A stretch of 64,000 bases of DNA from Synanceia verrucosa (taxonomy: Eukaryota; Chordata; Actinopteri; Perciformes; Synanceiidae): the NCBI GenBank assembly GCA_029721515.1, contig CM056567.1, positions 2,906,007-2,970,006 of the forward strand. Direction: 5' to 3'. Position numbers and translations under genes: made by a program. The notes below the pieces were generated by a model. That model did not search any database and was not told the DNA's origin. It saw only the letters and a program-made list of their open reading frames with translations. Position 1 is the first letter of the stretch, and every line of letters begins with the position of its first letter. Shown here one piece after another: positions 1 through 9,932 of this stretch.

Positions 1-2058
1 TCAGCGAGGGAGCGACAAACTGGCGAAAGTGTGAGAAACTAATTGTAAAAACGCCGAGCGGCGTTTAGCCACCGTTAAACAGCAAGAACTAAAAAAGGTG
101 GCAATGCTGCAGAGAGGCTGCGATTGAGTTGTTAGAGAATAAAATAAAGTGCTCTGTCCAGTGTTAGTGTAGTATTAGTGACGTGTCTTGGAATTAAAGT
201 GAGCTGCAGTGTTATTAAAACCATAGAGAAGGACGTGATAAAGTGACATCAGTGTCCACAGCGTGATTATAAAACTATAATCTTTTCTGACAGAAGTCTT
301 GATGTTTTTCGGTCGCCGCTATTGCAGTTTTTCCCCTTTTTTCCAGAGCTGATGACAAGCCCTCTCCATTTTTATCTGAGCCTTAAAGCTTTTAGCCCCA
401 ATGTTCTGAATTAGCTGTCATCCAGGGCGTCCTCCTCCTCCTCAGTGCTTCTTTGGAGCTCAAATGACTGAATTAGGCTCTACCTTTTAAAGATAATTGC
501 TTAATTGGGGTCTTTTCATGTGCTGTCGGTGGCTGAGGACCTGAGAAAGGCTCTGATAACTCTGTAATTACGCGGCTACAGCAGATATACGCATTTATGG
601 AAGAGCTGTGAAGAATGAGCCGACAGCCTCGCTCGACTCTGAGATGCAGCTGAAATTGCAGGGCCACGTTCAATACGAATACACTAGTATTTGTGTGTGG
701 CATTGTCAGGACTCATGACTGTATCTCAGTGTGTGAATGAGACGTCAGAGCATGTCTGAATCCAGCCGAGCTGCAGGTATATGTGGGTGGAAATCTGTTC
801 CTGCTGCACCGCCACTGTCTGCTATTTGAAAGGTGGAAGAACGTTATTACACGGTACATCTTCTTCCTTCTAGTACAGCTTTCTCTGATGCAACGTGTCA
901 GATGAAGAGTATTTGTGCAAAGCTGTTTTTGGTGAGGAACATCACATACGGAGGCTCTGCCATCAATATAACGGTAGAGGTGAATACACTCCTCGTCTGA
1001 GGTGAACAACTGAGGGAGGACGAGAGGCGAGGAAGCCGCCACGGGAAGAGCAGGAGATTAGTTTTGCTCCGGTAACGACAGCTCATAAAAAACACAAAAG
1101 GAGGGGGAAGAGGAGAAGTAAAAAGAGAGAGAGGGGGATTAGTGCCACTCCAGGAATGACAGAACATAGGGGACGGGAGGAATCCTGGGAGTTTAGTTGG
1201 GATTAGTTTTGCTTCGGGAACTCGGGATTGAATGAGTTGGGTGGTCTGGGTGGCGTCAGGAAGACAAAACCTCTTATCAATCAACTGTTGACAAACTGAG
1301 ACCTGGAACAATGTCTCTGTCAGCCCTCTGTGTCTGTTTACTCTTATAGCTAATGATGTGGTGGTAAATAAAACGGATGGTGTTGGACGGACTGCAGTCA
1401 CTGACTATACAAGATCATAGCTCTAAAAAGTGTTTTATTAAACAGTATATTTTCATGTGTCCTACATATTCAAGGTATCTAAAGGGGACACATCTACCCA
1501 ACTAATGGTGAGGAAATTTGTCTGTTTCTGCCAAAAAGTTGCACTCGACGCATCGCACAGACTCCAGCTAAATGTCCATTCTGCTGTTGCTGAGGTGTAA
1601 AAAGCATCCATACCAGCAGGTGGTGGTCGTTTATTTTCCCCAGAAAGAGAACGGTGGAGATATGAGCTGTTGCTATGGAGATGAAATAAAACAGCGGTTT
1701 CGCCCCAACTAACCCAATCTCAGGTGCTTTTCGTCCGATTAGCGCCAACAGAGACAAGTCTAGACCGACAGACATTCGCCAAACAAAATGTTCGACGGAT
1801 GAAATCATGCTGGCTTGCATAATGCCTAATGTGACTGGATTAAGAAGGTCATCCTGATATTTTATACTATATATACAGTATTTTTTGTGTGGTATACTAA
1901 ACTATACCAACTCAAAGATTCTCCTTAACTAGTGCTGGAACTATGAGGAGTTAAAAGTGCTGAAGTTCCTTTTAGGGTGGTTTTGACGATAAGTGGTAAT
2001 TACATCCAAACTATTTGTTTATTTAGTTTTAGAGTTTCCATCTCCTCAGATTGTCATT
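1..2058. other. Intergenic, nothing recognised
   Basis: No exon-like coding segment, tRNA-like sequence or recognisable repeat was found. Open frames on the minus strand here (for example 898-1401) lack any familiar protein motif and look like chance frames in non-coding DNA. Confidence 0.6.
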
Positions 2059-2516
2059 TTAACTCTTTGAGTGTCGTTGACGAGTTACGCCGTCAAAGTG
2101 TTTTTTTTCTACAGATGATCGCTGATCACGGTCTTCCTGCAGCCTGTCAGTAATTTTGGGGCGTCTGTGATTTGTAGTCAGGACACAAACGTTTAATATG
2201 TGCCACAGAGACCAAAACAGGAAGTGGAGACGATCGAGATTAGAGAGCAAAACAAACAGATTCTGGACAAAAAGTGGTGATTTTGGTGAAAGTGTCCTCT
2301 ACTCTACCTCTGATAAAACAAGAATGGAACAAGGTAAAAACAAACATATTTTTCATGATGAAATAGAGAGTCTCTTCTTTCATTTGAGCTATTCAGTGTT
2401 TTCAGAGTCATAGTACAAAATATTCTGTGGGTCTAGAAATATGACTGAAAAATGGGCAAACATTCTGGAACAAGGCACTTTCGATTTTAAAAACCGGCTG
2501 GCACTCAATGAGTTAA
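2059..2516. mobile_element. TTAA-flanked MITE, copy A (piggyBac/Kolobok-like)
   Basis: A 450-bp element at 2063-2512 is flanked on both sides by TTAA (2059-2062 and 2513-2516). Its ends form a 13-bp imperfect terminal inverted repeat: CTCTTTGAGTGTC on the left, CTCATTGAGTGCC on the reverse complement of the right. A small hairpin (TTGACG at 2077-2082, CGTCAA at 2091-2096) lies just inside the left end. An inverted second copy at 35569-36019 shares nearly the whole length and is also bounded by TTAA. TTAA duplication is typical of piggyBac and Kolobok transposons. No transposase is encoded, so it is non-autonomous. Which superfamily it belongs to is inference. Confidence 0.85.
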
Positions 2517-3924
2517 AGTGAAATAAAAAAAAAATGTCCAGTTTGTCACAAGAAAGACGATAAGAGTGATATCTGCACGTGAACACACATCTCATCCATC
2601 TTGTGTTTGGCCGTGAAACTGAGTGGTCGACCAGAAGATTGAACACGCCATCACCTCATCAGCGGATTCAAATTCCTGTCGTGTTTTCTGGAGGTAGTCC
2701 ATCCCTAAAAATCACCACTAATTACCTCCATCAGTCCAACTAGTTTGCTCACACGAATCACTGAGCGAGCATCTACAGCTGTTCCTTTTTTTTTGTTTGC
2801 TTGGCACCAATCTCTCGCTGCTCCTGTTTTGCCTTGGAAATGCTTTCCTGTGAGATATTTTTGTTCCCTGTTATTGAGGCCATCGGCAGAGCCTTTAACG
2901 CAGAAAATAGTGCTCACCGGGGTGTTCTTCCCTGTGATAGAAGCAGCGAAAATGATGCAATAACAAAACATTCATGGTGTCTGAAGTTTTCTTCAAAAGC
3001 TGTTTGGATATAAGAGAAGTAGAAAAGAGAAACTTTGCATAGTGGCCAAGGACTAGGGAGCAAATAGGCATGCTGCTTTATACTAATCAAATGTTTTGGA
3101 TGAAACGCATTACACAACAGATGTCTTGTGTTTTTCTGTGCCAGCGATCACACACTGTATGGTGAGAAGTGTCCGACATGCTGCCAAGCCAGGTGAATGT
3201 CTCTATGAAGCGGCACATGCTATAGTTTCTTCACATTGTGGCCTGACAGGAAGTGATGAAAGGAGGAAATAAAAAAGGGAGACTGCGAGAGAAGGGAAGA
3301 AGCAGTCCAGCGGGTAACTCTGACTGGCCCATTAACGGGGCTGGCTGTCTGCGTCGGCGGCCTCGGCTGTGGACGGCGGCCAACACCAGTTGCAGAGGAA
3401 CATCGTTAAAAAGGAGCAGTGCTGTCAGATCTGGACATCCTCCTAAAGCGAACACGGCTGAGGTCACAGGGCGAGCGGTTAACACCAGCAGAGGAGAATA
3501 ACAAGTCCGGCGCTTTGTACAGATTGACTCTGAAGACGCTCCCGATGTGAATATCAAACCTCCACCGTGACAAATAGGCAAAGAGGGCGACGGATGGAGA
3601 GCCAGGAGGAAACCTGATGGAAAGAGGTTGAGAGGAGGATGTGAGGCAGCTGGAGAGAGGTGACAGTGCAGGGAGAGAGAGGAAGAAAGAGATGGAAGGT
3701 TCGAGTTTAATTAGCAGCCCTGGAGAGTCCTGGTCGAGCCAAGAAGGAGCATGGGATGCTCTCTAATTGGCCCTGCTCTGAGGAAAGGAAGGAGGAAGAC
3801 ATGAGGAGGAGGAGGAATGACTGGACTGTTGTCTGCTTGGCTGCACCAGAATATGAGCAAGCTGTTGTGCTTTTGTCCACAGAGATAGAGCCTCAGTTAC
3901 TACACTCATTACATCTCACTTCAA
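2517..3924. other. Intergenic, nothing recognised
   Basis: No coding motif or repeat was identified. The stretch 3580-3830 is strongly purine-rich on the + strand (GGA/GAG runs), which creates long spurious frames on both strands. Confidence 0.55.
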
Positions 3925-4085
3925 GATAAGATCAGATCAGATAATCCTTTATCTGTGTCATTTCAGCAATAAAGTGACAGAGCAACAATGACAATAAGAC
4001 ACTATAAAATTAAGAACATCAGTAAACAACATATAAAAGTCTGAATAAGCAACAGACCAGATATAATGTGAACCATTTCCACATT
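3925..4085 (+). repeat. Dispersed repeat family 1, copy
   Basis: This segment starts near AGATAATCCTTTAT and continues through a CAGCAATAAAGTGACAGAGC-like core and an AACATCAGTAAACA segment. The same ordered landmarks recur at 4600-4800 and 7010-7150, in reverse around 8288-9660, and more weakly at 17484-17720. I recall similar sequences as very common in percomorph genomes, but the class cannot be settled from the sequence alone. Confidence 0.65.
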
Positions 4086-4334
4086 AAACAAATGAAAATC
4101 CTCAATTTTATTAAAGGTAATGGTGGGTTTACATTTCTGTGGTGCCGTATCCTCTTTGAGCGTGTGCCAGTTGTATTTAATTGACTTTTTATCCAGCTTT
4201 AAGCCTCATTGCTACACTACAATTTTTATATCTTGGTGTTTTTTTACAACCACACGAGGGCTTTTAGTCGTCAGACGTCTGAGGCATGAGGAGGAACTCT
4301 AACCATCAGTAACATCTGGGTGTTACATATATGA

Positions 4335-4590
4335 TCAGGTCTGCAACTGAAGATTATTTTCTCCATGAACTGATGAGTTGTTTTCAGAAAAAATGCTGTT
4401 TTCAGCCTCTCAAATGTGGAGGTTTCCAGAGGTTTCTCTGCTTCATGTCATATTAATGTGAATATCTTTGGGAATTTGGACCAAACAAGATGTTAAAACA
4501 TAGTGAGAATATTGAGACGGACAATTTTCATTTTCATTTTATAGTCGTTTAATCAATATTGAACATAATTGTTAGTTGCCACCTCACACG
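4335..4590. repeat. Dispersed repeat family 2, copy a
   Basis: The copy begins with CTGCAACTGAAGATTATTTT and ends with ATTGTTAGTTGCC, so its ends are roughly inverted (GCAACT...AGTTGC). The interior carries TCAAATGTGGA and GAATATCTTTGG landmarks. It resembles the teleost non-autonomous DNA element whose termini read GCAACTAACGATTA. A second, left-truncated piece lies at 4796-5030, with a family 1 copy between them. Confidence 0.55.
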
Positions 4591-4599
4591 TCTTTGAGC

Positions 4600-4800
4600 T
4601 TACCTGTTCTACAGACGGGGAAATTTGCATTGTTAGCAACAAAGTGGATAGAGCAACATTATAAGGAGGGCATATTAAAAACAAAGAATAATAACATCAG
4701 TAGAAATTAACCAAGTGGAAAAAGCTAAGGCATCATATATAGAATAAGTGAATGACTAAGCATCATATATACAACATAAGTGACTAAAATAAGTGGGAAA
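4600..4800 (+). repeat. Dispersed repeat family 1, copy between two family 2 pieces
   Basis: The segment holds the GGGGAAATTTGCA, GCAACAAAGTGGATAGAGCA and AACATCAGTA landmarks of family 1 in the same order as at 3925 and 7010. A short internal duplication (AAGCATCATATATA-like) is seen at about 4728-4775. Confidence 0.6.
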
Positions 4801-5030
4801 AAATGAGTTGTTTAGTTTGTAAAATGTCAGAAAATGGTGAAAAATGTGGATTAGTGTTAGTGTGTTAGTGTGTAGACTGTCAAATGTCTCAAAGATATTC
4901 AGTTTACTGTCACAGAGAAGGAAAAAAAACAGGAAAATCGCCTCAAACCGATTTGTCGATCAAATCAATAGTTGCAATAGCAACTAATTTAATTGTTGGC
5001 AACTAATCCATTTATTGTCACAGCTCTGGC
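4796..5030. repeat. Dispersed repeat family 2, copy b (left-truncated)
   Basis: Contains TGTCAGAAAATGGTGAAAAA, AAAGATATTCAGTTTACTGT and a right end CAACTAATCC...CACAGCTCTG. These are the landmarks of the family 2 interior and right terminus. Related interior fragments occur at 48490-48605 and 61155-61245. Confidence 0.6.
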
Positions 5031-7009
5031 AGAAGTCTCCAGAAAGCAGATCTCCAGGTTGGCATGTACGATTTGTACACTAGTCTGTATTCACCTGAGA
5101 CAGGACAGCAGAGGAGTGGAGGCAGGAGGAGATTATCAACTACATCTGGATACATCTGTAATGTTCGGGCGTCCACATACTTTTGTCCTGCCAGGATAGA
5201 GGTACTCATGTATTGATGTATTTCGCAGGGTCAAGGAGAGAGTTGGTTGGCGTGACATTCAGCAGAGAGGAGAGAAAGCTCAGAGGATATGAATAAGGGA
5301 GGAGGAGAGATGGATGAGGGGAGTCGGGTGAGGTAGCAGAGAGACAGAGATGGATGGACTGAGCTGTACGAGGGCACCGAGAGACAATCCACAGAAGGCC
5401 TCACAAAGAAACGACAAGTCAAGAAGTTTGGGGGAGGAGGGCTAATAAGCAAAGATGGAGAGGAAGCGGCGAGTGTTCGTGGCCGAGAAGGGAGAAAAAG
5501 TTTATTGTTGAGATGCAAAAATAAGGAGATTTAAGAAACGTTTGTGACAGAAAGGGAAAAAAAGAGAAATGAATCAGCCCAGCTCAGCACATTCTTCTTC
5601 ATCTACACCCATTTAACATGGCGGCGTTATTCTAACCGGAGCGCCGATCGATAACCGTGACAGCATATTGGTGATCAATCAAAGTGCCAGGACAGAATTG
5701 ATCATGCTCAGTCAGATGTGACATAAACAAGGCCCGGCGGTCGATACGATGATGGTGTATTCAGTCCAACACAAACACTCTGTGTCTCAATTAACTGGGC
5801 ATGTTGCCTCGGATAAAGACGGTCGTTTGTGCACACCTAAAAGAGCGCAAGATGAGAAGACCTCGCTGAATTACGTATAGCTTAGACTTTTTTATTCAGA
5901 AAGAAAAAAAACACACTAAAAAGCCTTTTCATTGGGGAAAAATCACCAGCATGATGAGGAGTTACAAAAACTCTGGATCATTTAAGTTCAAGTGAAGAGA
6001 CAATCAGAGAGAAAGGAGAGAAGCTCTGAAGTTAACAACACAGCACAGCAAAACAATCAGATAGTGAAGAGCCACCAGAGGTGCCTTAATTATAGCTAGC
6101 TGCTAATTATGCTGGATTGAAGCGGTGCTTTCAGTACCAGTGTCACTGTTTAATGAGACAGCAGAGCAAAGGGTCCCCGTGAAGGTGCATAAGGCAACTG
6201 ACCGCACAACTCAACACCGAGGTCGCACCACATCCACATTTAAAACGTTCATTAAAGCTCAGGTGATTGTTCGTATTGGATGTAAATGAGGCCTGAAGAT
6301 CTATAGCCTGCCGCTCGGTAATGGAGCAACGAGCGACGGTGATACATGGATGTAACCACGCTGCCTCGCATCATGGATAACCTTTGCTAACCCCATGTAC
6401 CCGCTACACCTGCAATTAAACGATAATGCGGCGAACAGCGAGGCCGCCGCTCAGAGCACAGATGCTTCCATCAGAGCTAAACGCTACTCCCCCTGACCTC
6501 AGGTGTAGCTGGGGAGCTTTATGGAGCTGTAATGCACCATTATGATATCGAACGGCCAATAGCTCCCTCTCCCATCACCACCTCCCACGCAAACCCCCTC
6601 CGCACCACCGTCTGACGCTGAGGCATCGAATGGGAGAGCGTTTGCAGGGGGAGAAAACCCAGAGGAGAAAGACGAATAGCTAAATTGACCAGATTACTGA
6701 GACTAATTGGTCCAACCCTGGAGAAGAAACAAAGCACACTTTCCCTGCCTGCTTTCAGATAAATGAGATTTCCAGCATGGCACGTCGAGTAATGATGCGA
6801 TCTTTGTTCAAGAGTCAGTTCACCCAAATTATGGAAACATATTTTCCAGCACACATTTTGGGTTTTATTTGTCCAGCTTCTGAGGAAGATGTCTTTCTGT
6901 CAAGGCAGTGGCTTTTAGAACATTTTTTTTTATAATAAGTTTCATCACTGACTTAATGTTGAATAAGTATATTAATTCATGTATTATCCTTTTTTTATTT
7001 ATACTCTCC
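5031..7009. other. Intergenic, nothing recognised
   Basis: No gene or repeat could be supported. The + strand is purine-rich at 5230-5560, which explains the minus-strand Ser/Pro/Leu-rich frame at 5231-5518. The segment 6290-6500 is relatively CpG-rich without an exon signature. Confidence 0.55.
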
Positions 7010-7150
7010 AGTGTTCCAGCAGCAAAGCAGATAGAGCAGCATTACAATAAGGACCTGCATAAAAATAAGAGGCAGTGACATCAGTAAACATGAAGAATAA
7101 GGGGGAAAGTATGTCAAAATAACAAAGGGAAGGAATCAGTAAATAAGCAT
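7010..7150 (+). repeat. Dispersed repeat family 1, copy
   Basis: Shows CAGCAGCAAAGCAGATAGAG, ACAATAAGGACC and GACATCAGTAAACA in the family 1 order. It is shorter at its left end than the copy at 3925. Confidence 0.6.
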
Positions 7151-7394
7151 CCCCTCCTGAAGGCATGATGAAGCTTACCTGTTTTATCTTATATCTATTT
7201 TATGATTGTGTGGCTTCAGGGTAAAGTTGGAGAAAGATTGTGCTCCTCATTAAATATTAAAAAATTCAATGAGACTAGGTTTGCTGTGGTGTTACACTGT
7301 GTTCAGGCAGTGCATACATCTCAGCTCAGTCAGCAAGAGCAGCACCAGAGACGAGTTATTAATAAAGCTGTCATTAAGTCTGAGTTTTTATTGG

Positions 7395-7590
7395 TTAATC
7401 AGAATCAGCTTTAATGGCCAGGAACGAGGAATCAGCTCTCTGTTAGTGCATCAAATATAAAAGGAACACACAGCTAACACAGAAAAAAATAATAAAAATA
7501 AGAGATAAATAATCAAACAGTCTGTGTGTACAATAAAGTGGACTGAGTGCAAATTACTATTACAATTACAAAGAGTACAATAAGGGGTCC
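7395..7590. repeat. Probable dispersed repeat (AGAATCAGCTTTAATGGCC type)
   Basis: The opening AGAATCAGCTTTAATGGCC, followed by an AT-rich tract with AATAAAAATAAGAG and CAATAAAGTGGACTGAGTGC, resembles a teleost repeat that I recall beginning AGAATCAGCTTTATTGGCC. Only one copy is seen here, so this rests on memory rather than on internal repetition. Confidence 0.4.
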
Positions 7591-8287
7591 TACGATGTAA
7601 TTTGGGTGAAGTGACCTTTTAATGTAACAGCAGTAACCAGTCAGAGTGATGTTCAGAGGCAGCAGGAGATGCTGAGTTTTTCTGAAGGCTGAAGGCCTCC
7701 ATCGCTTCACCAACTCCCATCCCTCCATCACGGAGCGAGGGAGGGAAACAGACAGCCCGAAGCCACCGGAGCAGCAGAGCGAGGACCAGGTGAGGAGGTG
7801 AGGAAGACAGGAAGTCAGAGCAGGAGAGCATGAGAGGGACACAGCAGCTACCTGGAGAAGTCCTCCTCTCCTCTGGTTATCCTCCGTCACCCTGCCACTC
7901 TCTTCATGGCTCTTTGGCTCCGTGACCCCCATGTCGGCTGCCACTTCCCAGCCCGGCCCTGTCACTCTGCTGCCGGGCCGCCACAGCAGACAGGTCGGGT
8001 GTTGTCAGTGGAGCTTGAACCGCTCACGGTTGTTGTAGGACAGAGCAGATCCTGTGATGGACTACATGTGACAGTTGAGCTGCCGACCTTTGGTCCCTGC
8101 AGCCGAGGAACACTCAGCTCCTCCAACAACAGGACGCTGCAAAAAACAACAGACCCAGGTGCAATACTAATACACCTTCTGCTGAGAAAGCGCTCTGATA
8201 ATCTACATGTATTTTGAATTTATTTATATGATTTCTGCTGTTCACTGTGAAATATTTCTGTTCAGTTTATTTTGTATATATGTTTTT
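7591..8287. other. Intergenic, nothing recognised
   Basis: GC content is higher than its surroundings and overlapping frames occur on both strands (7619-7965 minus, 7906-8217 plus). None has a recognisable domain, and there is no evidence to choose one as coding. Confidence 0.5.
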
Positions 8288-8327
8288 TTTTCACCTGGCC
8301 TGTTGCTTATTTAGACTTACATATATA

Positions 8328-8355
8328 CAGGGGTTGGACAATGAAACTGAAACAC
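8328..8355 (+). repeat. Left terminal inverted repeat of the Tc1 element
   Basis: Starts CAGGGGTTGGACAATG directly after the TA at 8326-8327. It pairs with 9527-9554 with mismatches only at repeat positions 1, 22 and 27. Confidence 0.95.
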
Positions 8356-8510
8356 TGGCCAATTTAGTGTTGGAGGTCTAATTTCTAAATTTGGCCAGCC
8401 TGGTGTCCAAACTTCATTTGCACATTCCACCAGTAAGAGCAGAGTGTGAAGGTTCAATTAGTGGAGTAATAGCACAGTTTTGCTTAAAATATTGCAATGC
8501 ACACAACATT

Positions 8511-9502
8511 ATGGGTGACATTTCAGAGTTCAAAAGAGGACAAATTGTTGGTGCACGTCTTGCTGGCGCATCTGTGGCCAAGACAGCAAGTCTTTGTGAT
8601 GTGTCAAAAGCCACGGTATCCAGGGTAATGTCAGCATACCACCAAGAAGAACGAACCACATCCAACAGGAGGAACTGTGGACGCAAGAGGAAGCTCGTCT
8701 GAAAGGGATGTTCGGGTGCTGACCCGGATTGTATCCAAAAAACATAAAACCACAGCTGCCCAACTCACTGCAGAATTAAATGTGCACCTCAACTCTCCTG
8801 TTTCCACCAAAACTGTCCTTCAGGAGCTCCACAGGGTCAATATCCAAGGCTGTGCTGCTATAGCCAAACCTCGTGCCAATGCCAAATGTCGGTTTCAGTG
8901 GTGCCGGCAGTGAAAATCTTGGGCTGTGGACAATGTGAAACATGTATTGTTCTCTGATGAGTCCACCTTTACTGTCTTTCCCACATTCGGGAGAGTTATG
9001 GTGTGGAGAAGCCCCATAGAAGTGCACCACCCAGACTGTTGCATGCCTAGAGTGAAGCATGGGGGTGGATCTGTGATGGCATTCCCTCAGCCCAATACTT
9101 GTGCTAGATGGACACGTCACTGCCAAGGACTGCTGAACCATTCTGCACCCAATGGTTCAAACACTGTATCCTGAAGGTGGTGCCATGTATCAGGATGATA
9201 ATGCACCAATACACACAGCAAGACTGGTGACAGAGTGGTTTGATGAACATGAAAGTGAAGCTGAACATCTCCCATGGCCTGCACAGTCACCACATCTAAA
9301 TATTATTGAGACACTTTGAGGTGTTTTAGAGGAGCGAGTCAGGAAACATTTTCCTCCACCAGCATCACTTAGTGACCTGAACACTATTCTGCAAGAAGAA
9401 TGGCTCAAAATCCCTCTGGCCACTGTGCAGGACTTATATCTGTCATTCCCAAGACGAACTCATGCTGTACTGGCAGCAAAAGGAGGCCCTACACCATACT
9501 AA
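8511..9502 (+). pseudogene. Tc1/mariner transposase, broken
   Basis: The start is ATG 8511, giving MGDISEFKRGQIVGARLAG. This opens a helix-turn-helix region (AGASVAKTASLCDVSKATVS), followed by the basic stretch GRKRK near 8680. A one-base insertion at about 8694-8697 shifts the frame; reading resumes as SERDVRVLTRIVSKKHKTTA. Further lesions are a TGA at 8911-8913, a frame change near 9077-9079 (fits a deletion of about 20 nt compared with the family as I recall it), a TGA at 9134-9136, and a TGA at 9317-9319 where the family has Trp. The triad is still visible: Asp in FSDESTF (codon 8956), Asp in QDDNAP (codon 9197) and Glu in NIIE (codon 9308). The reading ends at TAA 9500-9502. The spacing between the last two acidic residues is 36. 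It cannot make a functional enzyme. Confidence 0.95.
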
Positions 9503-9526
9503 TGAATTGTTGTAGTCTAAAACCAG

Positions 9527-9554
9527 GCGTTTGAGTTTCATTGTCCAACCCCTA
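9527..9554 (-). repeat. Right terminal inverted repeat of the Tc1 element
   Basis: Read on the minus strand it begins TAGGGGTTGGACAATG and is followed outward by the TA at 9555-9556. Its terminal base has changed (C to T on the minus strand) compared with the left end. Confidence 0.95.
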
Positions 9555-9648
9555 TATTGTTTACATATGTGCTTATTTTTATTGTCATTGGTGCTCTGTC
9601 CACTTTGCTGCTGTAATGATGCAAAGTTCCCCGTTTATTTCACTGATA

Positions 9649-9686
9649 AAGGATTATATGATCCTATCTAGGATCATATAATCCTT
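9649..9686. repeat. Perfect 38-bp palindrome with 18-bp arms
   Basis: AAGGATTATATGATCCTA (9649-9666), a TC spacer, then the exact reverse complement (9669-9686). The first part overlaps the terminal AAAGGATTAT of the family 1 repeat, so the palindrome lies at that repeat's outer edge. Confidence 0.9.
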
Positions 9687-9857
9687 ACAAAAACAAATCA
9701 TATGAAACATTAGTAAGTGGTGTAATTTAATTCTTAATTCATTCATAACAACATGTGACTACATATGTATTGATTTTGCGGGGTATTTATGACTTACAGT
9801 GCATTAAATTTTCATACATGGAGCTACGAACGGACAGTCTGAGCCACGAGAAGTTAA

Positions 9858-9932
9858 ACTATGCTAATTTAGCTTAGCATAAAGACTGGAAACCGGTGGA
9901 AACAGCTAGCCTGGCTCTGTCCAAAAACAGTC
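9858..9932 (+). repeat. Teleost dispersed repeat fragment (AGCTTAGCATAAAGACTGG type)
   Basis: Contains TTTAGCTTAGCATAAAGACT, a GGAAAC motif and AACAGCTAGCCTGGCTCTGT followed by CCAAA. I recall this sequence as a very common percomorph interspersed repeat. What I remember as its continuation (GTCCAAAGGTAA...CCACCTACCA) appears separately at 12733-12770. Confidence 0.6.

Larger units (their letters stand above)
8328..9554 (+). mobile_element. Decayed Tc1/mariner transposon
   Basis: The 1227-bp element is bounded by the TA target duplication expected of Tc1/mariner (8326-8327 and 9555-9556). Its ends are 28-bp inverted repeats (8328-8355 and 9527-9554) differing at three positions, with the shared core GGGGTTGGACAATGAAACT. 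The interior holds a single broken transposase on the + strand. The overall length and single-gene layout are those of a full-length Tc1-like element. It is one of the families I recall as abundant in fish, but the exact family name was not checked. Confidence 0.95.
8288..9660 (-). repeat. Dispersed repeat family 1, reverse copy split by the Tc1 insertion
   Basis: The left piece (8288-8327) carries CCTGTTGCTTATTTAGACTT. The right piece (9555-9660) carries TTGTTTACATATG, TTATTGTCATTGGTGCTCTG and AAAGGATTAT. Read on the minus strand these match, in order, the landmarks of the copy at 3925-4085. The transposon at 8328-9554 lies exactly between them, so the family 1 copy was present first and was broken by the later insertion at a TA dinucleotide. 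Confidence 0.75.
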
